From NCBI GenBank assembly GCA_021325675.1, contig JAJTCM010000001.1:310001-374000 (forward strand): 64,000 nt of DNA, given 5' to 3'. The stretch comes from Crocinitomicaceae bacterium. Its GTDB lineage: Bacteria; Bacteroidota; Bacteroidia; Flavobacteriales_D; Crocinitomicaceae. Below the pieces are notes generated by a model. That model worked only from the letters and a program-made list of their open reading frames with translations, did no database searches and had not been told where the DNA came from. The translations under genes and the position numbers were made by a program. Positions 50,583 to 58,298 of the stretch are shown here, piece by piece (position 1 is the first letter of the stretch; every line of letters begins with the position of its first letter).

Positions 50583-50933
50583 TTAAATGCCTTCAATCTT
50601 CACCTGGGCATATCCATTCCGGACAAAATTGAGCTTTTTGGCAGCCTTCAGGGTAAGGTCGATCACACTGGATGAGCTTTTCCCGAGCCTGTCGTTGATT
50701 TTAACAACTACTACCGAGTCGTTTTTTAAGTTGGTCACTTTGACCAGGGTGCCGAATTTTAACGTTTTGTGCGCAGCAGTCAGTTGATCTTGCTTGAACA
50801 CTTCTCCGGATGAAGTTTTTCGTCCTTCGAATTTGTTTGCGTAGTAGCTCGCCCTTCCCGTTTGCCTGTAGTCGGTCTTTAGGATGAAACTTAGTAGTAA
50901 AACCGGCATTAAGAATAGAATAAATCGCTTCAT
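50583..50933 (-). CDS. RlpA-like double-psi beta-barrel protein
   Basis: A 116-residue exported protein (signal peptide MKRFILFLMPVLLLSFIL) that is almost only the RlpA domain: ASYYANKFEGRKTSSGEVF, LTAAHKTLKFGTLVKVTNL and VVKINDRLGKSSSSVIDLTLKAA. RlpA proteins bind or cut denuded peptidoglycan glycans at the septum; the catalytic Asp and His region (INDRLG) is visible. A palindrome GTTAGGCTAAC lies 25 nt upstream. Confidence 0.9.
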   Translation of the reverse strand: MKRFILFLMPVLLLSFILKTDYRQTGRASYYANKFEGRKTSSGEVFKQDQLTAAHKTLKFGTLVKVTNLKNDSVVVVKINDRLGKSSSSVIDLTLKAAKKLNFVRNGYAQVKIEGI

Positions 50934-51206
50934 AATTAAAAGTTTTAGAGGGGCTAAGTTAGGCTAACTGTCCGAAGGAGAAAAAAAATTAAACATTTAT
51001 TAACAAAATTGTTCCTTCAAATTACGCTGATTTATACGCTATTTCTCTTTTGAAAACCTGCCGATCTGCATACAATACTAGCTTCTCAAGGGTTTGAACT
51101 AAATAAGGTTTCACTTTAATTAAAGACAAATCAAATTCACTCAAAAAATTGCGTCCACTTTGTTTTGCTGTAGCTTCGCGAAAGAAAAGTCTGCGAAAAA
51201 CAAAAA
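50934..51206. other. Intergenic region with a palindrome
   Basis: The gap of about 270 nt before the next terminator contains GTTAGGCTAAC (50958-50968) and otherwise AT-rich text with no gene. Confidence 0.4.
50958..50968. promoter_or_regulatory. Palindrome GTTAGGCTAAC upstream of the RlpA gene
   Basis: Perfect inverted repeat identical to the core of the DtxR/IdeR consensus. It overlaps a possible -7 box variant TAACTTAG on the minus strand. Regulatory role is inferred. Confidence 0.3.
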
Positions 51207-51232
51207 AACCGGCCCCAAAAAGGGACCGGCTT
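51207..51232 (-). terminator. Terminator after the T9SS cargo gene
   Basis: AACCGGCCCC / GGACCGGC-type stem with loop AAAAA; on the minus strand seven T follow. Confidence 0.8.
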
Positions 51233-51276
51233 GTGCTTCATCTAATACTTCCAGCGTTCTGAAAGTTTTTGCAGGA

Positions 51277-52989
51277 TTAGTGCTGAATTACTAATTTCTC
51301 AATGCTAATCCCTTTTTTATTTTCCAATACCAAAGAGTAAACTCCGTTTGAAATACCGGAAATATCAACTGTTGTGTTAAAATCAAAAGCTGTTTTTGCA
51401 ATTTCTTTTCCGTTCAGGTCAAGAATGCGTAAGGTGTTGTCTTTCGTTCCTGTAGTCATTTTTACAGTGCTGTTAGCCGGGTTAGGGTGAACGGAGAAAG
51501 AAGCTTTGTTCAGCTCATTTACAGAAAGAACAGTGTTCACGTTGTACGTTGTGTTGGTAATAATCGCCGGGTTGAAATCAAAGTAAATGTAAGCCGTGTT
51601 CTCAATTTCAGAGTTAACAGGCAGGTTTGCTTTTTCTGTGATTTCATAAACAATCTGTCCTTTGCTCGCTTCTTCATTTTGAGAAGACGGCGTCAGGTTG
51701 ATGCTGTTGAATGTAAAAGTTACTACGCGGGTAGCCGGGTTGAGCTCAGTTACAACAGCGTGTTTCGTATTGATTACTTTAAATGTAGCCAGGTCGAGGT
51801 TTTCGGAGAGTGTATCGCGAACAACTACTTTCAGGGCATCGAAGTTTCCTTCGTTCTGGAAATTGATCGTGTACTGAAGCTTTTCTGCAGTTCCCGGGTC
51901 CAGGTTTTCAGCCCTGTTCACGATTTTGTCGTTTGGATCGTAAGAGTTGTAAACCATTCCGATGATAACCATGGAATTATTGCCCAATTCTGTTTCACCA
52001 CCGTTCATATCGCTGATTGTAGTTGGAATGGTGTATTCCACGCCGCCTTCAGTTGTTCCGGGGATTGTTACAGGAATGTAGTACCAGCCGTAACCGTTAA
52101 AATCGTGGATTTCGAAAGTCAGGATGTTGCCGTTCAGTACAGGATTGGTCAAACCGGCAGTTACAGGTGTTATAAAATCCGGAAGCTCCATGGTAATGAG
52201 CACGTCTGCATCTGTATCGCAGTTAACATCAAGCATGCTGAAACTGATGTACCCGTTTTCCGAAGGGCTGAAGCACGCGGAATAACCGTAGTAAAAAGCC
52301 AGGTCAAGTGTTGTGCTGACATTGTTGGAAGAAACAGTGAACATATAGTCCTGGCCCTGGTAGATCGGACCGCCGTTTGGATCAAAACCGGTAATGATGA
52401 GGTCCGGGGATTCCTGGCTCAGGTTATTTTCTGCCAGCCAATCTTCATTCAGGCTCAGGGTGTAAGGCACATTGTTTATGTTTAAACCTGAAAGGTAACC
52501 TGTAAAATTCGTTGTGACGTTGTCATTCCCAACCAGGTCGAACACGGCATTTTCAAGGTAATTTCCCCAAAACAGGCCGCAGTTGGTGTTTTGGTAAACA
52601 TAGCTGTACACGTAGCCGCAGTTGGTAACGTCAGAAACAACAATCTCATTCAGGTTAGACGTATAAACATCGGAAGTAACCGTACTTTCAAATGTAGCGC
52701 TTGTTGTGTAAACACCCACATTGTTATACGTGTGCGTAAAATACAGGTAAGACTGGTAATTGGCGGCAAATGTCTGGTCATTTACAACATTTGTGGTACC
52801 GTCACCCCAGTTGATGGTAATGATCGGGTTCACTTCTTCGATGTCACCAACAGAAATGTAGAGCCCCAGCTCCTTTATACTTGAGCAGGCGGAGGTCGAA
52901 TCCATTAAGTAAATTTGCGTGTTTTGCGAATAAGCTGCATTGAACAGCCCGAGGCAGACAAAGCTTAAAAAGAGTACTAGATTTTTCAT
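51277..52989 (-). CDS. Secreted protein with type A T9SS sorting domain
   Basis: The 570-residue protein has a signal peptide (MKNLVLFLSFVCLGLFNAAYS) and a PKD-like early region (ITINWGDGTTNVVND). The middle contains SYDPNDKIVNRAENLDPGTAEKLQYTINFQNEGNFDALKV, a DUF7619-like surface domain, and the C-terminus reads SVHPNPANSTVKMTTG through GVYSLVLENKKGISIEKLVIQH, the type A CTD for export and attachment by the T9SS. Its role in the surface layer is unknown. Confidence 0.88.
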   Translation of the reverse strand: MKNLVLFLSFVCLGLFNAAYSQNTQIYLMDSTSACSSIKELGLYISVGDIEEVNPIITINWGDGTTNVVNDQTFAANYQSYLYFTHTYNNVGVYTTSATFESTVTSDVYTSNLNEIVVSDVTNCGYVYSYVYQNTNCGLFWGNYLENAVFDLVGNDNVTTNFTGYLSGLNINNVPYTLSLNEDWLAENNLSQESPDLIITGFDPNGGPIYQGQDYMFTVSSNNVSTTLDLAFYYGYSACFSPSENGYISFSMLDVNCDTDADVLITMELPDFITPVTAGLTNPVLNGNILTFEIHDFNGYGWYYIPVTIPGTTEGGVEYTIPTTISDMNGGETELGNNSMVIIGMVYNSYDPNDKIVNRAENLDPGTAEKLQYTINFQNEGNFDALKVVVRDTLSENLDLATFKVINTKHAVVTELNPATRVVTFTFNSINLTPSSQNEEASKGQIVYEITEKANLPVNSEIENTAYIYFDFNPAIITNTTYNVNTVLSVNELNKASFSVHPNPANSTVKMTTGTKDNTLRILDLNGKEIAKTAFDFNTTVDISGISNGVYSLVLENKKGISIEKLVIQH

Positions 52990-53066
52990 GAGTTAAATAT
53001 TTTAAGTTATATTCCAAATACTGCCTAACTTTTGAAAAGTTGCCTGCGATCCGGAAATATTTTTTT

Positions 53067-53074
53067 TAGCTTTG
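53067..53074 (+). promoter_or_regulatory. -7 box TAGCTTTG for tex
   Basis: Exact TAnnTTTG match, 16 nt before the ATG at 53091. Confidence 0.55.
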
Positions 53075-53090
53075 CAGCTCAATCCAGATT

Positions 53091-55202
53091 ATGACAACAA
53101 TTTCTTTCATCCAGGGTAACTCCACTTTATCAGAAAAAGCAATTCAAAATACACTCAGGCTCCTTGAAGAAGGGGCGACTGTTCCTTTTATTTCCCGTTA
53201 CCGGAAAGAAATGACCGGCGGTTTGGATGAGGTGGAAATTACACAGATCCGCGACCTGAATAAAAAATACCAGGATCTCATTGTTCGTCAGCAAACGATT
53301 GTTAAAGCAATTGAAGAGCAGGGGAAATTAACAGATGAGCTGAAAAACAAAGTATTGGGCTGTTTTGATCCCAATGTGCTTGAAGATATTTACCTGCCAT
53401 ACAAGCAAAAAAAGCTCACCCGCGGCGAAAAAGCGAAAAAGCTTGGACTGGAGCCTTTGGCGAAAATGATTATTTCCCAGCGGGGCGGTGATCCGTGGCA
53501 AATGGCGGAACGCTTTGTGAAAGGTGAAGTGATCGACGAAGACATGGCTGTGGCCGGCGCAAAAGACATCATGGCGGAATATATGAATGAAAACGCCGTG
53601 TTCCGCAGCCGCTTGCGTACGCTTTTCCAGCGCAAATCGATCCTGACTTCCCGGGTGATGAAAGGAAAGAGCGAAGAAGCGCAGAAATACAAAGACTTTT
53701 TTGATTTTAACGAGCCTTTATATAAAATCCCGTCCCACCGCTTCCTGGCGATCTACCGCGGTGAACGCGAAGGATTGCTTGGCTTGAAAGTGCAGCCTGA
53801 CAAAGAGCAGGCGATTGAGCAAATGGAACGTTTTTTCGTGAAAAGCGACGATGCCTGCGGCGAATTGGTTGCCGAAACCTGCAAGGAAGCATACACACGT
53901 TTGCTTTGTCCGTCCCTGGAAAACGAAACGATCAGCGAAGCGAAGGAAAAAGCCGATCTCGAAGCAATTAAGGTTTTTTCAACGAATTTAAGACAGCTTT
54001 TGCTGGCGCCGCCTTTGGGCTCAAAGCGTATTCTGGCGCTCGACCCGGGATTCCGCACTGGTTGTAAAGTGGTGTGCATCGATGAGCAGGGCGCTTTACT
54101 CACCAATGCAACGATTTTCCCACACCCGCCACAGAACGAACGCGATAAATCAGCGGCAAAAATTGCGCAGCTCGTGCAGATGTACAAAATCGAAGCGATT
54201 GCGATCGGCGACGGAACTGCCGGCCGTGAAACGGAAAATTTCATCAAGCACATTCGTTTCGACCGTGACCTCGAAGTGTTTTCGGTACGTGAAGACGGTG
54301 CATCGATCTATTCTGCCAGCCCGATTGCCCGCAAGGAATTCCCGGATTACGATGTAACGGTGCGCGGCGCGGTTTCTATTGGCCGCCGTTTAATGGACCC
54401 GCTCGCTGAGCTGGTGAAAATCGACCCGAAATCAGTAGGAGTGGGGCAGTACCAGCACGAAGTGAACCAAACGGCTTTAAAAAATGCGCTGGACGATGTT
54501 GTTGTTTCCGCGGTAAACAGCGTGGGCGTCGACCTGAACACAGCTTCCCCGTATTTATTGAGCTATGTTTCCGGCCTGGGCATGGCGACAGCTGAAAATA
54601 TTGTGGCTTACCGCCAGGAAAACGGGGCTTTCCGTTCGCGCCAGGATTTGAAAAAAGTAAAACGTCTCGGCGATAAAGCTTTTGAGCAAAGCGCTGGTTT
54701 CCTCCGGATCCGCGAAGGCGAAAATCCGCTCGATAATTCGGCTGTTCACCCGGAATCGTATGTTTTTGTGGGAAAAATGGCCAAAAAGCTGGGGGTTTCC
54801 GTTCCTGAGCTGATTGGCAGCGAAAGCTTGCTGAAAAATGTCAAACACGAAGAATTCCCGGAAATCGATAAGTTTACTTTCAACGATATCGTCAGCGAGC
54901 TCAAAAAACCGGGCCGCGACCCGCGTAAAAAAGCCAAAGTGCTGGAATTCCGCGAAGCCATCAAAACCATCGGTGACCTGATCGTCGGGATGAAAATGCC
55001 GGGTATTGTCACCAACGTCACAGCTTTTGGAGCGTTTGTCAACATTGGCATCAAGGAACAGGGATTGATCCATAAATCGCAGCTCGCGGATGTTTTCGTC
55101 GAAGACCCGTCGCAATTCATTTCCCTGCACGAACACGTGGAAGTGGAAGTGCTCGAAGTTGACATCGACCGCAAGCGGATTGGCTTGAAACGCATTGTTT
55201 AA
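53091..55202 (+). CDS. tex: Tex-family transcription accessory protein
   Basis: A 703-residue RNA-binding protein thought to affect transcription and RNA turnover. Domain order is visible: N-terminal Tex region (about 1-190), YqgF RNase-H-like fold (about 320-430, RILALDPGFRTGCKV and IAIGDGTAGRETE), helix-hairpin-helix (about 480-560, NTASPYLLSYVSGLG and FRSRQDLKKVKRLGDKAFEQ), and S1 (about 632-703, GIVTNVTAFGAFVNIGIKEQ). The length is normal for Bacteroidota Tex. Monocistronic with a TAGCTTTG box. Confidence 0.94.
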   Translation: MTTISFIQGNSTLSEKAIQNTLRLLEEGATVPFISRYRKEMTGGLDEVEITQIRDLNKKYQDLIVRQQTIVKAIEEQGKLTDELKNKVLGCFDPNVLEDIYLPYKQKKLTRGEKAKKLGLEPLAKMIISQRGGDPWQMAERFVKGEVIDEDMAVAGAKDIMAEYMNENAVFRSRLRTLFQRKSILTSRVMKGKSEEAQKYKDFFDFNEPLYKIPSHRFLAIYRGEREGLLGLKVQPDKEQAIEQMERFFVKSDDACGELVAETCKEAYTRLLCPSLENETISEAKEKADLEAIKVFSTNLRQLLLAPPLGSKRILALDPGFRTGCKVVCIDEQGALLTNATIFPHPPQNERDKSAAKIAQLVQMYKIEAIAIGDGTAGRETENFIKHIRFDRDLEVFSVREDGASIYSASPIARKEFPDYDVTVRGAVSIGRRLMDPLAELVKIDPKSVGVGQYQHEVNQTALKNALDDVVVSAVNSVGVDLNTASPYLLSYVSGLGMATAENIVAYRQENGAFRSRQDLKKVKRLGDKAFEQSAGFLRIREGENPLDNSAVHPESYVFVGKMAKKLGVSVPELIGSESLLKNVKHEEFPEIDKFTFNDIVSELKKPGRDPRKKAKVLEFREAIKTIGDLIVGMKMPGIVTNVTAFGAFVNIGIKEQGLIHKSQLADVFVEDPSQFISLHEHVEVEVLEVDIDRKRIGLKRIV

Positions 55203-55272
55203 TGTGTTAATATGCTAATTGCCGGTCTGATCCCATTAATGTCAGCATTAACACGTTAAAGTATTAGCGCAT
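55203..55272. repeat. GTGCTAAT-type repeat after tex
   Basis: TGTTAATATGCTAATTGCC and GTTAAAGTATTAGCGC form part of the same family as the gap at 22618. Confidence 0.4.
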
Positions 55273-55839
55273 TCACTTCAGGAATTCATCCGTAAAATGT
55301 TTCCGCTCTTTATCGGCTGAAAATTTCGTTTGATTGTATTCCTGTGATTTGTTTTTCGGAATTGACAGGCTTTGCCAGCTTTCCTGCTTCAGGATTTTCC
55401 CGATAAAAACGATTTGTCCCACGTGGTAGGAATAATGGCACAATTGGCGGTTGATGGCTTCCAAAACGGTTTGACCTTCGTTCCGGATATAAATTATCTT
55501 CTGCAAATCTTCCGGCTGGAGCGGTTCAAGGGCAGCATACAGGCATTTCCAGCCATCTTCCCAGAGCTTCAGTACTTCTTCGGGCTTTTGGGCAATAACT
55601 TCGAATTCTTCGTCACGCTTGCGCCAGCTCTTTTCGCCGTCGCTGGTTAGGAAATCCGTCCAGCGCGAAAGCATGTTGCCATGCAAATGCTGTACGATAA
55701 TGGCAATTGAATTTGTGTCCTTTGCCGGCTCGAAAAATAATCCCTTTGGTTCGAGCTGATCAATAGTTTTTTTGCCCAGGCTTTCGTAAAACTTAAATTG
55801 GCGCAGGGCGCTTGTGAGATAGTTTTGTTCTGAATCCAT
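55273..55839 (-). CDS. DUF1572 (DinB-like) family protein
   Basis: The 188-residue protein resembles DinB/YfiT-like metalloenzymes. HLHGNMLSRW and HYSYHVGQIVFIGKIL give the His residues of the metal site, at the expected spacing, and DWTFT-like SRWTDFLTSDGEK follows the first. Family members are putative metal-dependent hydrolases or S-transferases with unknown substrate. It has its own start, at ATG 55839, downstream of a GTGCTAAT repeat. Confidence 0.85.
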   Translation of the reverse strand: MDSEQNYLTSALRQFKFYESLGKKTIDQLEPKGLFFEPAKDTNSIAIIVQHLHGNMLSRWTDFLTSDGEKSWRKRDEEFEVIAQKPEEVLKLWEDGWKCLYAALEPLQPEDLQKIIYIRNEGQTVLEAINRQLCHYSYHVGQIVFIGKILKQESWQSLSIPKNKSQEYNQTKFSADKERKHFTDEFLK

Positions 55840-55982
55840 GTTTTTAATGTGCTAATTGGTTAATGTGCTAATTAGGAATCTAACATCGTGAAGCAGCCAT
55901 GAAGTGAATCAATAATCTAATTCTCTGTTCTTCATTCTCCATTCTTTATTCTACATTCTACATTCTCAATTCTTCATTCTTA

Positions 55983-56285
55983 TCAATGGCTATGCAGCTT
56001 TTTCAGGATTTCAGTAGAATAAGTGTCTGACGAAATACCGTAGCCTGTTACCAAAATCCCTTTAATACCGGAAGTCGATTCGATGGCATAAACCGTTGCT
56101 TCGTCTGCCGGATCGGAATTGCCTTCGTAGCGGTACAGGTCAACAATTTCAAATTCTTCCGGCCCGAATTTTCCCGGCTGACAGCTGATGCAGTTCTCTT
56201 CCAGGTTAAAATCCGTCGTAAATCCCTGCGCGCGCAATTTTGTGATAGCTTCCGTGACTGTTCCGTAATGTGATTTTCTTTCCAT
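55983..56285 (-). CDS. Small conserved protein, often mislabelled phosphoribosylpyrophosphate synthetase
   Basis: A 100-residue protein with YGTVTEAITKLRAQGFTTDFNLEEN, CISCQPGKFGPEEFEIVDLYRYEG, DPADEATVYAIES and GIKGILVTGYGISSD. This family is annotated in many Bacteroidota as phosphoribosylpyrophosphate synthetase, but it lacks the PRPP-binding and flexible loops of real PRPP synthetases and is a third of their length, so I do not accept that function. The CISC pair could bind a metal. Confidence 0.75.
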   Translation of the reverse strand: MERKSHYGTVTEAITKLRAQGFTTDFNLEENCISCQPGKFGPEEFEIVDLYRYEGNSDPADEATVYAIESTSGIKGILVTGYGISSDTYSTEILKKLHSH

Positions 56286-56573
56286 AATACAGCTTGTTTA
56301 GATTATGGGATCATTGGATTTTTGGGAGTCTGATGATCCTTTACAATAATAAATGTACACTTTTTTTGAATACGTAGTATAGGTTTTTTAACCAATATAA
56401 GACTTATTTGGACTTTCATTCAGGCTCCTGAGTTCTTCAACACGCTGATTACTTACAAAAGCTTATATGCCTTATAGGGTTCATGAACAACGCCCTAAAT
56501 TTTTATACATGAAAAAAGGGCTCCCGAAAACCGGAAACCCTTTTTGTTTTATTGTTGTTTTTTGATTTGAGGC
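56286..56573. other. Intergenic region, 288 nt
   Basis: AT-rich. It holds a terminator hairpin at 56516-56542 for the minus-strand subtilase gene and no other recognisable element. Confidence 0.5.
56516..56542 (-). terminator. Terminator after the cell-associated subtilase
   Basis: AAGGGCTCCCG / CGGAAACCCTT stem with two non-canonical pairs, loop AAAAC, and a T-run on the minus strand. Confidence 0.8.
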
Positions 56574-58157
56574 TTATTTACCTTTTTCCATTTCCATGCA
56601 CAGTTTTGCTGCTGCATAGAGGTCGATGATTGCGCCGCTTGTGCTCAGCGTACCGAAATCGATCATTTCTTCCGATCCTGGTTTTTGCTGCTTCGATCCT
56701 TTGTAGGATTTAGCGGATTTGAGCATCGCATCTTTGATCTGCGCCATGCTCAGGGTAGGGAAGTAAGACTTCAGCATTGCCGCAGCGCCTGTTACCATTG
56801 GTGCAGCCATGGAAGTTCCCTGGAGCTTTTTGTAGGAGCTTTGCGGAACGGAGTTATAAATTTCAAATCCTGGTGCAAAAACGTCTACTTTCGTTGCCCC
56901 GTAGTTGGAGAAATTCGCTGCCAGGTTTGTTTTGGCGTTGCGCGTTGAGGCTCCGATTGTCAGGTAATGGTTCAGTTTTTCCGTTTGGAAAGCATACATG
57001 GAAGAAGGGAAGTTATCCGTTTCATCAACGTTTGCTGCGTCGTTACCTGCCGCGTGAACAAGCAATACACCTTTGGAATCAGCATATTTCATCGCTTCGT
57101 ACACTTCTTTCTGGTTTGGCGAGTAGCCTTTTCCGAAAGACATGTTGATTACCGAAGCACCGTTGTCAACCGCATAACGGATGGCCAGCGCGATATCTTT
57201 ATCCATTTCATCACCGTTTGGAACAGCGCGCAAAGACATGATAGCAACATCGTGTGCAACACCGTCACCGCCCAGTCCGTTTCCGCGAACAGCGCCGATG
57301 ATACCTGCAACGTGCGTACCGTGCAGTGCATCCGGTCCTTCAACGTCTTTGTTACCGTATTTGGTATCGTTGAAATCGTATGGGTTGTCACCTACAAACT
57401 CGCGGTCGTTGTGGTCTACGTTCAGGTGGAAGTTGATCATAGAATTGATCTGGTCCATTTGTTCCTTGATCACTTCTTCAGACAATTCACCGCTTTCAAT
57501 TGCAATCGCAAAATCACGGATCCCTTGTTCCTGGTCGTTTTTAGGCTTCCAGTTTTGCAAATCTTTTAACGTATACTCGCTTTTCCCAAGGGAATTTTTT
57601 ACCATTTCAGGAACCATCTGCATCAGCATAGGCAATTGCTCCATCTGTTTCAAAGCCTGCTCATACTGGTCTTTTTCTTCACGTACTTCCTTGCGTACTT
57701 TTTTGTACAATTCGTATTCCTGTACATCTGCATCCGCAACCTGGTTAGGGTCAAGGCGCTCGTATTTATCGATCAGGCGTGCGTAAATCCTTGTTTTCTC
57801 AAGGCGTACGTCATTCTGGTTCTGCCCGGATGGGTTTCCGAGGAAGTTCCAGCCGTGCATATCATCCACGTAGCCGTTTTTGTCGTCGTCAATTCCGTTG
57901 TTCGCAACCTCTTTGGAGTTCGTCCAGATTTTGCCTTTTAAATCTTCATGTTCAATATCAATACCCGAATCGATTACTGCAACGACTACGGTTTGTGTTT
58001 TTCTGCCTTTCAGTTTACCGTATGCTTTTTCCGTTTGCATACCCGGACCCTTGCCGTTATACCAGTTCAGGATTTTAGCGTCGACCTGTCCGAATACTAC
58101 ACTGGAAAAACCCAGGGTAACAAAGGAGAAAGTCAACCGAAGAATGATTTTTTTCAT
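56574..58157 (-). CDS. S8 subtilisin-like serine protease with a large insertion
   Basis: A 527-residue exported protease (signal peptide MKKIILRLTFSFVTLGFSSVVFGQ). The catalytic triad is Asp63 (AVIDSGIDIEH), His279 (LHGTHVAGIIG) and Ser449 (GTSMAAPMVTG). About 215 residues separate Asp and His, versus about 30 in subtilisin, and the inserted part (about 115-240) is charged and helical, with possible coiled coils. No T9SS sorting domain is seen, so it probably stays in the periplasm. It is divergent from the T9SS-exported subtilase. Confidence 0.93.
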   Translation of the reverse strand: MKKIILRLTFSFVTLGFSSVVFGQVDAKILNWYNGKGPGMQTEKAYGKLKGRKTQTVVVAVIDSGIDIEHEDLKGKIWTNSKEVANNGIDDDKNGYVDDMHGWNFLGNPSGQNQNDVRLEKTRIYARLIDKYERLDPNQVADADVQEYELYKKVRKEVREEKDQYEQALKQMEQLPMLMQMVPEMVKNSLGKSEYTLKDLQNWKPKNDQEQGIRDFAIAIESGELSEEVIKEQMDQINSMINFHLNVDHNDREFVGDNPYDFNDTKYGNKDVEGPDALHGTHVAGIIGAVRGNGLGGDGVAHDVAIMSLRAVPNGDEMDKDIALAIRYAVDNGASVINMSFGKGYSPNQKEVYEAMKYADSKGVLLVHAAGNDAANVDETDNFPSSMYAFQTEKLNHYLTIGASTRNAKTNLAANFSNYGATKVDVFAPGFEIYNSVPQSSYKKLQGTSMAAPMVTGAAAMLKSYFPTLSMAQIKDAMLKSAKSYKGSKQQKPGSEEMIDFGTLSTSGAIIDLYAAAKLCMEMEKGK

Positions 58158-58298
58158 ATTTGATTTACTTTTTTAAATTCGAAGCGTTCTTATTAGTGGA
58201 ACGTGTAACAAATATCATGTTTTTTTTTAATTGGCATTCAAAATAATTTATATTTTTATAAAATATTAGTTTAAAAGGTAAATCTAAAATTTGAACGG

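Noticed and set aside
51487-52485. A 332-codon plus-strand frame
   Set aside because: It is antisense to the T9SS cargo gene and lacks recognisable features.
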